Assembly: GCA_977006965.1 (NCBI GenBank)
Contig: OZ345365.1
Span: forward strand, 1,116,001 to 1,180,000
Reading direction: 5' to 3'
Origin: Phymatolithon calcareum
Lineage: Eukaryota; Rhodophyta; Florideophyceae; Hapalidiales
Length of the DNA stretch: 64,000 nucleotides
Below are positions 44,604 through 54,652 of the stretch, piece after piece (within the stretch, counting starts at the first letter, position 1; every line of letters starts with the position of its first letter). Below the pieces are notes generated by a model. The model saw only the letters and a list, made by a program, of their open reading frames with translations, was not told the origin of the DNA and ran no database searches. Made by a program: the position numbers and the translations under genes.

Positions 44604-45740
44604 GGGCAATGTTTTTTATTGCATTTTTTTAAAGCCCCACAGTCATACGAATATGCGGGCAAGGCTTCCTCAGGTGCTACCCTCACTAGGGCGGCTCTAC
44701 TCTTATGTCTGGTATTCTATATGAGTCCCTAGTATGTATGTACTCGGTTGTTCTAATAGCTCTTTGTAGACGTTTTCGATGTGTCGCTTCTTCTTTCTGT
44801 ACAGGTCTTCTTCATCCTGCATACTCTCGATGATGCTTTTGCTGAAGAGCAAAATGTCATCTAGTGCCTTCTCAGTTGCCGCTCTATCTTCTTCCTTGAG
44901 TGCATAGGCTGCTAAGTTGCGATCCAGTGTCTCCATGTGTTGTCTGAATTTGTTGCCGAATCTATCTGCCATCGGTGTTGTAGACACTTTGGGAAATCTG
45001 CCAAAAGCGTACTGAACCGCCAGTTACCTGTGTTTCATTAGTGGAAATTTAAGTATTGCAGGGAATTCTCTTGTCTTGTCGCACGGGATTTTTCTCTTTC
45101 TCTTCGATTCAAGGCTATCTTCTTCCTTTGCCACGAGTGCTGCTCGAAGTGCATCTGCAGATTGGTTCCCTATCATGTGCTTCATGGCTTCATCAAACGG
45201 TTCTCTGGTTTCCATCGCTGCGATGTCATTACTTGTGGCTTGAAGCTCTTCTGAGTTTCTTCCTTCTGACGGTTCCTCCAGGAACTTTCCTTCTTTCGCC
45301 ATGCTGCTCCTCAACATCTTGAAAGCTAGTATTTCCCGTCGATGGGAAGCAGCTTGGATTCGACATAGTAGCCGCAGTCTATCCGTCCTTCCTCGTGCCA
45401 ATGTCCCGAAGACTTGTCTGAAAAACGTTTGTTCAACTTCCTTGACGACGCTCTGAACGTTTTCTGTCCACAGTGTTAAGTGCATAGCGTACTCCCAACA
45501 TGGCTGGATTAATGCCTTTAATACCTGGATGCACTTGCGTATGCCAATTCCCTTCTTGAATACTCCAGGACAGAATCTAGCCAAAACCCCTTGGCCTTAG
45601 GAAAGTTGCCCCGAGCGTCAGTAGATGCGTTGGTAACTTTTAAATAAAAATCTACCTTTCTTCTTCTTCTTCTTGAATACTCCTAATGCACGGAGCTCAT
45701 ACAGAGCGATCTTTTCCTTCTTGAGGAGCTGCAACATCTG
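44604..45740 (-). pseudogene. LINE fragment, long version
   Basis: Minus-strand RT thumb and C-terminal part (LRALGVFKKGIGIRK, WEYAMHLTLWT, RLRLLCRIQAA, KRKIPCD .. MKHR, then a short frame break and DRFGNKFRQHMETLDRN .. EEDLY). The 5' end is truncated near 45740. A second LINE tail interrupts it at 45567-45671. It shares its 3' end with 55545-55999 and was one partner of the recombination that shaped copies 1 and 2. Confidence 0.75.
45567..45671 (+). mobile_element. 105-bp LINE tail nested in another LINE
   Basis: Ends with ..TTTTAAATAAAAATCTACC and a CTT run, flanked by CTTGAATACTCC at 45555-45566 and 45672-45683. It is the same family as 14445-15095, truncated to its last 105 bases. Removing it restores the reading frame of the host LINE across RALGVFKK. 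Confidence 0.85.
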
Positions 45741-45805
45741 TGTATCTGTAACTCACTCCGGTCCTAGGGGCCATGGGCATTGTGACGGAGGCAGCATCCA
45801 TGCCT

Positions 45806-47391
45806 TCCCCATGGCTTGGCTGAAAGCTCTGCTAGTCCCACTGCACAAAAAAGGGGATCACGATGACCCAAAAAATTTCAGACCTATATCCCTACTGAGT
45901 CAAGTCAGAAAAATCGTGGAGGCCGCAATTGATACCCTACTCCGTCAAAGGTACAAGAACCACAACATCCAATTAGGATTCCAGAAAGGGAAGAGTACAG
46001 AGCTAGCCATCCTTCGAGCACTGGAACTGCAGAAGAGAGGGCAGAGATGTATCGCAGTATTGGATCTAAAAGCGGCGTATGACACAGTTCCAAGGAAGCA
46101 CCTGCAAGATCGAATGAGACTGTGTCTACCTCAGGAATTATGCGCGATGATCGAGGTTTTTTTGGTTGCTTCATGGGTATGCACAGTTGGGGATCCTCAG
46201 AAAAAGTGGTTCGTAATCGACAGGGGAGTACCGCAAGGGTCCCCGTTGAGTCCAAGCTTGTACAACTTGTTCATGGACGAGTTCGCCGAAAGAATTAGCC
46301 AAGTACCACGAGAAGTCGCCGACGTCGCAGGAGTACTGTTTGCGGACGATGTACTCCTCACGGCTAAATCGCCTGCTGGACTGCAAAGACTTTTAGGCAT
46401 TGCGTCAAAATGGGGAAAAGACCGGCAAATGACTTGGAACACGAACGCCGGAAAAAGTGAGGTTCTGTTGTCAGCGGACACGAGACCAGTTAACTTCAAG
46501 CTGTCAGGCAAAACACTAACGAAAGTCAAAGAAGTGTCATACCTTGGAATCTCACTGAGCAGTCAGGGGGTAACCGAGACAAGAATGCTCGAGCGCATCC
46601 GGAACGCCAAGATCGCTGTGTATCAGTTAAGACCCCTTGGTGTCTCCAGGCGCGGTATTAACGCGCTTAAAGCTATCAAGGTATACAAGGCACTGATACA
46701 GCCAAGATGGGAGTATGCCATGCATCTAACACCTTGGACGCCGAGAATCCAGACAGCTATTGAAGAGGTAGAGAGGACCTTTTTCTCTCAAGTCCTTGGA
46801 CCAATCGCGAAAAACCGGTCAGCAAGACTTCGTCTTCTCTGTCGCATCCAAGCAGCTGAAGACAGGAGAAAGGTTTTAGCGCTCAAAATGCTCGTGAGAG
46901 CCAAGACAAAAAAAGGGAGCCTACTGGCCGTCCCAAAGGATTGCAGAGACGTGGATGAATTGCAATGGGTGTGTCGGGACATGGCAGCAATGCTAAGGCA
47001 TGAGCAGTTCGAGAAGGCCTTGGAGTATCTTAAGCAAGGAATGTCGGCAGGATCCCTGAAAGCATCGCTCTTCAATGATGAAGGGGAGTCTTTGGAATCA
47101 AGCAGAAAGAGAAAGATACCGTACGATATAGTCGGAGCAATTCCAGTGATTTTAAGGCTTCCGAAAGTACGTCATCGTCAATTGGCGGTGAAGTGGGCGT
47201 TTGGGAGATTTCCCGCACTGAGCACGACACTACTAGAAGACAAATTTGGCGAAATCATATCAAGGCTATTGCACACGGTTGAAACGTCTTTGGCGAGATA
47301 CCAGCTGACCGGAGAAGAGACCAAGAAGACCGAAGAAGCACTGGACCAGCTACTCTTCTTTACCAGTGCCTTTTACGAGGACATGGAATAG
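45806..47391 (+). CDS. Non-LTR reverse transcriptase, partial, open
   Basis: The frame 45673-47391 is open; the first 44 codons are flanking DNA. Motif A is AVLDLKAAYD, motif B GVPQGSPLSPSLYNLFMD and motif C LFADDVLL, then YLGISLSSQGVTE, WEYAMHLTPWT, RLRLLCRIQAA and the C-terminal module KRKIPYD .. RHRQLAVKWAFGRFP .. LDQLLFFTSAFYEDME. No RNase H is present, and the endonuclease is lost to truncation. The lack of any stop in 530 codons points to a recent insertion. It could supply RT activity only if expressed from flanking DNA. Confidence 0.85.
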
Positions 47392-47628
47392 AAAAACAAA
47401 GGATAAAAATTGCGAGCTCGAATCGCCGCTGAGCGCATAGAGGACTCTAAGCTTTTCCCACATCCGTCCGATGTGGGTTTTTGCAGCTAGGGCCACGATA
47501 TACAAGATTGCGGAAGAAGCATATATGAATGTTATACTATGCTACAAGGCTGTAGCAACTGAAACGCATCTCCCTTACAGTCTAAAGAGTGTTACTGAGA
47601 GCGTTTAATAAATACTACTAAAAAAAAA
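45806..47628 (+). mobile_element. 5'-truncated LINE with intact RT core
   Basis: Flanked by GCATCCATGCCT at 45794-45805 and 47629-47640. It starts inside the RT fingers (PMAWLKALLVPLHKK) and ends ..GAGCGTTTAATAAATACTACT with a poly-A run. The same 3' end is seen inverted at 60138-60200. Confidence 0.87.
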
Positions 47629-47640
47629 GCATCCATGCCT

Positions 47641-49219
47641 CACACCCAATGCCACCCTGCCGAACAATCCAGTGTCAATCAGCCGTAAGCCACTCAGTCT
47701 ACAGATTCTGTGTACAGTACAGAATGGGACGAACATGAAGTGATTCGAGATCTTGTTGAGGGGAGGTTGTTCTTTCCTGGATGGCTCAGGACAGTTAGTT
47801 CTACATTTGCTTCGTTCTGCGGCGCTTTCTACAGGTACAGAACTGCCGTGTGGTGGGCGAGAGGTAACTCAACAAATGTCGGCTGCTGACGCTGCACCTA
47901 CCTGTGCCGCCATATTCAAGGGCTAATCGGCAGGGAGAACAAATGTTGCTGGTCCTTTGTTTGGTCAGAGCGTACGGTGCTTGATTGAAGTTTTCAACTG
48001 GCAAAAATGTCTCGTGATTACGCTTTGGCGCTACGGCACTTCCTTAATCGCGAACACTGCATATACCTGCGCGGAAAAGCAATGTCTTCATCTTCATGCA
48101 CTGGTTCAGCATAGTATCCTTGGAAAGAAGCGCTAATACCTGAATTGATGCCCATTTCAAAGTTGTATTGGCAGTGCCAAATCATGTTTGTTAGGCATGA
48201 ATTTGTTTTGCATTTAAGCGGGACATATAGCAATGGGTGCCAAAGTGCGCAAAGCGGTACTGGAGAATAATAATGAAGCTATTTCAAATAGAACCATGAG
48301 AGTTCTGCTGACCACACCTGCTATCGCAGTTAAGAAGAAGACTTGGAAAGGCTTTGGATAGACAAAAGACCTCGGGGCAGAACTGGAACTCGAAGCGCTC
48401 GACCGCATGCGGCAATCAATGGATTCCAAGCCGGGTCATCCCTTTGAAGGACAACGACTGAAGATTAGCTGCGTAGAGGTATTGATGTTAAGCTCCCCGA
48501 AGGTTTACACTTTGTGCAGCTTTGAGCTCTTGTGACATCAAGTACAACTCGTATCAGTTAAAGTCTACTGTAGCCGTAAGGATGTGGAGCTGTTCTAGTA
48601 CAACTTCAAAAATACTCAATAAAGAAGAAGAAGACAATCGCAATTACGTGGATTCACTGAAAAGCTACCACGTGTCCCATCTTGAGAAAAAGCGGTACCT
48701 TCTTAACTTATCTACTTTTGTTACTTCATTCTTGGTTTTTTTCTCTGTTCTTCTTTCCTTCCTTTTTCTTTATTCTCGTTTTTCTCCGCAATTTGGTTCA
48801 CTTTTTTAGAAATTTTTGGTCTGACTGTTTTCTTCGCTTATTGATTTTCTTTGAAATAATTCTTGATATTATTATTCGTTTGAAAGAAAGTTACCTGGAT
48901 TTCAGCCTGTCAAATTCCGTTTTGAACTTGCAAACGGTTTGCGCATTGCTTGCCCAGCGCAGCTTCTTCCCTGCCGCGTCTCCTAGATTCTTGAGGAACG
49001 GCACCTCACTCCCGAAGAAAACTCGTTCAACAGTGCCCAGGTTCTGCAGGAATACCATCTCAACCTAACCAAGTTAATATTCATCATTGCTCCACACACG
49101 TCAATACTTCTTGCGCACCGCTCTCAACGCACGTTGTATCCTTTCCTTTAGAAAAACGACCAAACGGACTTCCATTACCTCATACGTGAAGCAAAGTATT
49201 CCTCATATCGCCTAATACA
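47641..49219. other. Region upstream of Sel1-B
   Basis: No confident gene. Short frames at 48018-48233 (minus, YVPLKCKTNSCLTN..) and 48235-48500 (plus, AKVRKAVLENNNEA..) look coding-like but match no family I can name. AATAAAGAAGAAGAAG near 48616 resembles a LINE tail. 48700-48860 is T-rich. The last 140 bases are the probable leader of Sel1-B. Confidence 0.35.
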
Positions 49220-50176
49220 ATGGATCTTACTGCTGGGGCGGGTGCTCAAGAAAATGAAGAGCGCCAGATGAACCTGCAGTCTCCTGGAATCGACGAAAAC
49301 GCTGATGAAGATCACATGGGATTACTGTTGCAGTTTAGTGCACCGGACATACCTGCAGAACCTCTTCGCACTGCTGAATTGTACAAGACTTCCATCGAGG
49401 AAGGAAAGCACCTGGACGCAATGCCCAATCTAGGAGAGCTGCTGGAAGAGGCTGAGGAAGTTGTTCGAGAAAATGATCCTCGTGCAGCTCAATTATACAT
49501 GAAAGCAATTGAGGAAGGCGAAAACATTCAGGCTATGAATAATCTGGGGTGGATGTTGCATAAAGGTCGCGAAGGCTTCCCCACAGACCCTCCTCGTGCC
49601 GTACAGCTTTATAACCGGGCAATCAACGTGGGCAGACATATACACGCCATGGTCAATCTTGGATACTTGTTGCAACACGGTGCAGATGGTGTTCCGGCAG
49701 ATCCTGCTCGAGCAGTACAACTACATACGCAAGCAATCGAAGAAGGAGGGGACGTGAACGCAATGAACAACTTGGGATGGATATTAAAAGATGGACAAAA
49801 CGACATACCAGCAGATCCACTTCGCGCCGTGGAGCTGTATACTCGGGCTATCAACGAAGGTCGGCATGTATTAGCCATGGTCAATCTGGCGATTTTGCTT
49901 GAAGAAGGCGCTATTGGTGTTCCAGCAGACCCTCCTCGGGCAGCTCAACTATACATGCAAGCAATCGAGGAAGGAGCAAACATTAAGGCTATGAATAATC
50001 TAGGATGGATGTTGCATGAAGGTCGAGAAGGCGTACCGGCTGACCCGCCTCGTGCAGCAGAGCTCTATAACCGTGCTATCAGCGAGGGCAGACATATAAG
50101 TTCAATGGTCGATCTTGGATACCTGCTGCATGATGGAGCCGATGGTGTTCCGGCAGACCCTCCTCAAGCAGCTCAA

Positions 50177-50193
50177 CTATACATGCAAGCAAT
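50177..50193. repeat. 17-bp target-site duplication
   Basis: CTATACATGCAAGCAAT, repeated at 54758-54774. Confidence 0.9.
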
Positions 50194-50210
50194 TCTGCGG
50201 TGGAAGGGTA

Positions 50211-51644
50211 ATGAGGCTGGCAATCGAGCTGGCAGAAGTACGTAGCACCGGAGGACACGAGGCGCCACCGAAAAGCCGCCTAGCACGAAACGAGGACAAG
50301 GAGAAGATCGATGCACTTACATTGGCAGTGGTGGAATTGACCAGCACCGTCTCTGTCCTACAGGCAGAACTGCGGACCCTAGCACGGAAGGGCGAGTCGG
50401 AGGGAAACGAAACCCTCGGACGAGCCGATTCTCAAGACGAACCCCGACAGATAGCCGCCCCCGACGTCAATGAGCATAGCCCCAACGGAAAACACCGAGT
50501 ATCGCAACGGAAACCACGAGGACATTCGCCGACGGAGATATCCGCAGCACCACCGGTGACGGAAAAGACCACGAAGGGCTCTGCTGGCGAGCCAGGTGAG
50601 ACACTGGAGCCCCAAAATTCAACAGTGTGGAGCGACCGGCACCCCAAGACCGCCTCAGGAGACATCGCTGATGTAGCAATTCTGAAAAAAGGACCTACAA
50701 TTCCTCGAACTTACGCTGAGATTGCCGCCGCGTACACTCCGAATCACAGAATGTTCCCCGCGAGGGAACAAGGAAAAATCGCTGATCTTCGAACCGTAAT
50801 CAAGAAAACCATGGCCCCGAGACAGAGCCCGCCGCAAGTCGTTCCTCTGTATTTCCGTGGATTTCTACGCAACGATGAACATCCGAAGCAGCTTAAAGAA
50901 CTGTACGATGAACTGGTGAAAGTTCTACCCAGACGGGCCGTCCTCGGACTGTCGTTCGTCGGTGGAGCAGTCCTAGAAGTCCTCACAGACAAGCCTCTAA
51001 TTGCGCGGACGGTGGCCACACTACGAGCTGCACACCTGAGATATGACCCTAAGTACAGCATCTGGAGTGCTAACGTGGCGAGACGCCAAGACATGTCAAA
51101 ACGAGAGCACACAGATCGGAACCTTCGTGCCATCCGATCAAGAATGAGGAAGTGCGCAGCCGGTACCGCCGATTTCCACACCAGGAGATGGTATCGAGAA
51201 AACGCCAATCTTGCAGATGAGGCCCTAAAAATGGCGGTGGAAGAGTCAGAAGACACCGCAAAACAGATTGAACTGGAAGACATGTTGGTGACAGACCGTA
51301 AAGAACGAAGCGAAGCACGAGCTGCGGCGACTGGAGCACCAGAATCGGGACAAGAAAAATCCCGAAAATCGCAACACGCGAAGTACAACTGCGAAAACGG
51401 AGGAGATGCAGTCCACAGTGAGAACTCTAGCGAAGACCAGTACAACCCAGTCAACACTGAAGCTCCAGAGGGACCCACCAACGAGAAGAGATCACCCGCA
51501 CACGGACACCAGCCCCAGCGACGTCACCCGGAGCCTGGACCGGATCTGTCATGCGGGCCACAAAGAAAAGCCATACCCCCCAGCAACATCAAGCACAACC
51601 CGACGGCATCGCAAAGCTCCCCGTCCTCATGCGTTACACAATGA
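50211..51644 (+). CDS. LINE ORF1 protein, 477 aa
   Basis: The start is the first ATG inside the element; the frame is open further upstream only through Sel1 DNA. Residues about 25-50 form a heptad-like segment (ALTLAVVELTSTVSVLQAEL), a likely coiled coil for multimerisation. A basic, Pro/Ser-rich middle follows. Near residues 205-265 is a globular part (VVPLYFRGFLRN .. LSFVGGAVLEVL) resembling the RRM-like core of other ORF1 proteins. No CCHC knuckle is seen. ORF1 proteins bind element RNA and chaperone integration. The stop overlaps the ORF2 start. Confidence 0.8.
   Translation: MRLAIELAEVRSTGGHEAPPKSRLARNEDKEKIDALTLAVVELTSTVSVLQAELRTLARKGESEGNETLGRADSQDEPRQIAAPDVNEHSPNGKHRVSQRKPRGHSPTEISAAPPVTEKTTKGSAGEPGETLEPQNSTVWSDRHPKTASGDIADVAILKKGPTIPRTYAEIAAAYTPNHRMFPAREQGKIADLRTVIKKTMAPRQSPPQVVPLYFRGFLRNDEHPKQLKELYDELVKVLPRRAVLGLSFVGGAVLEVLTDKPLIARTVATLRAAHLRYDPKYSIWSANVARRQDMSKREHTDRNLRAIRSRMRKCAAGTADFHTRRWYRENANLADEALKMAVEESEDTAKQIELEDMLVTDRKERSEARAAATGAPESGQEKSRKSQHAKYNCENGGDAVHSENSSEDQYNPVNTEAPEGPTNEKRSPAHGHQPQRRHPEPGPDLSCGPQRKAIPPSNIKHNPTASQSSPSSCVTQ
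51641..51644 (+). promoter_or_regulatory. ATGA ORF1/ORF2 overlap
   Basis: The ORF1 stop TGA (51642-51644) overlaps ATG (51641-51643) of ORF2. Such overlaps drive translation reinitiation in several non-LTR elements. Confidence 0.7.
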
Positions 51645-54600
51645 CCTTGAATCCTTCTATCAAGATCTGCACATTTAACGTTGGCGGTTCTCCGGAAATG
51701 CCGCGTATGGTCGAGGAGCTCTTCAAAAACAACGAAGTGGATATTCTCGGGCTCACGGAGACATGGCAAAAGGAGGACCAATCGCTGAGGGTCCCCTACA
51801 ACCAGGTATCCACGACAAGGCCATGCCCACCACGTGCTAAGCCTAGGGGTGGGGTCGCCCTCCTCACGCGCAAAGGATTCCCCTTCAAAATTAACGTTAA
51901 GTTTCGTCACGCGACGGATCACGCCCAGCTACTCGTAACGATGGTGGCGGGAATAAACGTCGCCGTGGCATACCTGTCCCCGAATACCTCGAGACAAGAG
52001 ACTTTGGAGTACCTGGACCTCGTCCAAAAACACTGCAGAGGAAAGTCGGTGCTCATGGGAGACCTCAATGCCCGTCACCAACACTGGGACACGAAATCCA
52101 AGATGAGAGGAAGACACCTTGTACAATGGGCTGCAAACTCGAATTGGCGCATTCACACAGCACCAGGTGATACGTACAGATCAACGAGAGGAAACAGCAA
52201 CATCGACTTGTTTGCCACCAAATCGCTGGACACGACAAGGGTGAAATCCCCCAACGGGATTTGGGATGGAATACAAAGTGGACACCTCCCTGTCGCTATG
52301 GACGTGTACCATAGGAAACCGGCCCCAGCTAAGGTGGAATCGTTCATCTCAGCGACAGTGAGAAAGAGCGAGGAGAGAGCAGAAAGCGCGGCCAAAGCGA
52401 TGGAAAAATGGGGGCCCAGCATGTTAGGGGAACTACGATGCTGCCGTCACAAGAAGGGCTTGGACAAATGGTACGAAAAATTCCAGCGGCTCATAACCAA
52501 ACCGGGGACAAACAAGCACCGCCGACCGCCACGCTTTAAACCATTCTGGACGCGAAACCTGGACCGAATGGCAAAAGAGAGAACCCGCCTGTACCGGAAA
52601 GCCAAGAAAACAATGAGAACGGAGGACTGGAAAACATACAAGAAGTTCCGAAACAAAATGCGCTCCGCAATACGAAAGGCGAAAACCGGGCAGTATACCA
52701 AATACATCTATGATGTTGAAGATCAGTCGCCCCGCAAAGCCATGGAGACGCTGAGCAAAATCGTAAGATGTAAGCGGAAAAGAAGAGGGATTAATCGAGC
52801 GCTCGGGGCTCCCGTGCGCCCCCACATGTTCACAGCCCATATTGCCAACGTATGCAAAGCAGAGAAAGCCTGGAACCCTACCCTAAGTCATTTCACAGTG
52901 TCAAAGACACTTCGGGAAGGGATCAAAAGTGCAGTCCGGCGAGCACCACGAGGAAAAGCACTTGGGCCTGACAGGATCGGAGTTGAAATGCTCCAAGCAA
53001 ATCCGGAAATGAGCGGGAAACTGATTGTGTCCCTATGGGAGATGTGCGGCAAGCTGAAATGCATCCCGACGGCTTGGCGAAGAGCGACGCTGATTCCGAT
53101 TTACAAGAAAGGAGTGACACACGAAGCTGGGAACTACAGACCGATATCGCTTCTAAGCCAAGTGCGGAAAATAATTGACGCCGCCATGGACTCGGCGATA
53201 CGCAGCCGGTACAAGTTTCACCACTTCCAATTAGGATTCCAAAGAAATAAGGGGACAGAGCTCGCGATACTAAGGTCCACGAGCACAATGAAGAAGGGAC
53301 ACCGCTTTGTAGCCGTTCTCGATCTCTCGGCGGCTTACGATCGGGTTCCTAGGGACATACTCCAGAAGCGTGTGGACAAATGCCTACCCGCAGACTTAGC
53401 GGAGATGGTCCGATACCTTCTCAAACCATCCTGGATTACAACTGCCGGAGACGAGGAAAAGAAGTGGCTACTTATTGACCGCGGAGTCCCCCAAGGATCT
53501 CCCCTGAGCCCCTGCTTGTACAACTTGTTCATGGACACATTCGCGTTGGCAATGGAAAAAGCACCTCGACATATGTCAAAGCACCCCGCGATACTTTTCG
53601 CGGACGACGTGCAGCTCCAAGCCGCCAATTCCGATGGCATGCAATGGCTTCTGGATACGGCGACGAGCTGGGCCACAGAAAATGGAATGACATGGAACAC
53701 GAAGAAAGGAAAAAGCGAAGTGCTTATCTATCCTGGATTATTCAAACGCAAGTTCCGGCTCTCAGGCCAGGAGCTCCACGAAACCCGCCTACTGGAATAC
53801 CTGGGAACCACGATCGAAAACACGGGAGTAACCCACCACGCAACACTAAAGCGCATCAACGCGGCGAAGGGAATCATCATGGGACTAAAAGACTTGGGAG
53901 TCCAAGCGCAAGGACTAGCTACTACCAAGAACATAGCAATGTACAAGGATCTTGTGCAATGCAGATGGGAGTACGCGATACACCTCACACCATGGACAAA
54001 CTCAGTCGAAGCGCAGATCAACCAAGCGGAGGGTCTGTTCTACTCTGTTGCCTTCGGTAACTACGCGAAACGATTGCACGCCCGAATGCGAGCCCTCTGC
54101 AGAATTACTCCACCAAAGATAAGAAGAGCGCAACTCGGAGAGCACTTCGCACAAAGGCTTATAAGAGGGAAGGACGAAATCGAGAAGGAAGCAAATTACG
54201 CAGGAAAAGAAGGGGACGTACAGCAAGCAGAGAGGGATATCCGCTATCTGCAGGAGCATGAGCTCCTAAGAGGCAGTACCGAGCGAGCCGTACGAGGGCT
54301 GGTGACCCACAAACACGAGAGCCTCCGCCGACGACAGGAATGGATTGAAAAGGAAGAAGAAAAAGAGAGAAAAATTACTGTCGATACTAAGGAGAAAGTA
54401 AGCCCTGTACTCCAAATTCGATCCAGGAAACACCGACTCCCAGCAGTTAAGTGGTTCTTTGGCCGTTTCCCAGCACGAAGAGCAGAGTCGTACATTGAAC
54501 ATTTTAACGAGGTCGCGGAAGAGAATTTGAAAACTCTACAACGAAATTTGACAAGTCCAAGAGCAGAAGAATCTTGGGAAGAAGGGACGAAAACGGCGAT

Positions 54601-54652
54601 TGACAAACTTTTAGCCTTGGAAATCCATATGTTAGAAGAAATGATAGTGTAA
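51641..54652 (+). CDS. LINE ORF2: endonuclease-reverse transcriptase, about 1003 aa
   Basis: An upstream ATG at 51551 is possible, but the ATG at 51641 overlaps the ORF1 stop as ATGA and is the better start. N-terminal EEP endonuclease: ICTFNVGG (9-16), catalytic Glu in GLTETW (40), GDLNA (140-144), SNIDLF (186-191) and SGHLPV (213-218; the family usually has SDH, so Asp is replaced by Gly). RT: FRPISLL-like segment (500-505), motif A AVLDLSAAYD (558-567), B GVPQGSPLSP (615-624), C FADD (653-656), EYLGTT (719-724). The C-terminal module RHRLPAVKWFFGRFP is shared by most LINEs here. No RNase H. Confidence 0.9.
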   Translation: MTLNPSIKICTFNVGGSPEMPRMVEELFKNNEVDILGLTETWQKEDQSLRVPYNQVSTTRPCPPRAKPRGGVALLTRKGFPFKINVKFRHATDHAQLLVTMVAGINVAVAYLSPNTSRQETLEYLDLVQKHCRGKSVLMGDLNARHQHWDTKSKMRGRHLVQWAANSNWRIHTAPGDTYRSTRGNSNIDLFATKSLDTTRVKSPNGIWDGIQSGHLPVAMDVYHRKPAPAKVESFISATVRKSEERAESAAKAMEKWGPSMLGELRCCRHKKGLDKWYEKFQRLITKPGTNKHRRPPRFKPFWTRNLDRMAKERTRLYRKAKKTMRTEDWKTYKKFRNKMRSAIRKAKTGQYTKYIYDVEDQSPRKAMETLSKIVRCKRKRRGINRALGAPVRPHMFTAHIANVCKAEKAWNPTLSHFTVSKTLREGIKSAVRRAPRGKALGPDRIGVEMLQANPEMSGKLIVSLWEMCGKLKCIPTAWRRATLIPIYKKGVTHEAGNYRPISLLSQVRKIIDAAMDSAIRSRYKFHHFQLGFQRNKGTELAILRSTSTMKKGHRFVAVLDLSAAYDRVPRDILQKRVDKCLPADLAEMVRYLLKPSWITTAGDEEKKWLLIDRGVPQGSPLSPCLYNLFMDTFALAMEKAPRHMSKHPAILFADDVQLQAANSDGMQWLLDTATSWATENGMTWNTKKGKSEVLIYPGLFKRKFRLSGQELHETRLLEYLGTTIENTGVTHHATLKRINAAKGIIMGLKDLGVQAQGLATTKNIAMYKDLVQCRWEYAIHLTPWTNSVEAQINQAEGLFYSVAFGNYAKRLHARMRALCRITPPKIRRAQLGEHFAQRLIRGKDEIEKEANYAGKEGDVQQAERDIRYLQEHELLRGSTERAVRGLVTHKHESLRRRQEWIEKEEEKERKITVDTKEKVSPVLQIRSRKHRLPAVKWFFGRFPARRAESYIEHFNEVAEENLKTLQRNLTSPRAEESWEEGTKTAIDKLLALEIHMLEEMIV

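Noticed and set aside
48018-48233. Possible piggyBac transposase fragment (YVPLKCKTNS..)
   Set aside because: Similarity by eye is too weak and no catalytic Asp motif can be placed.
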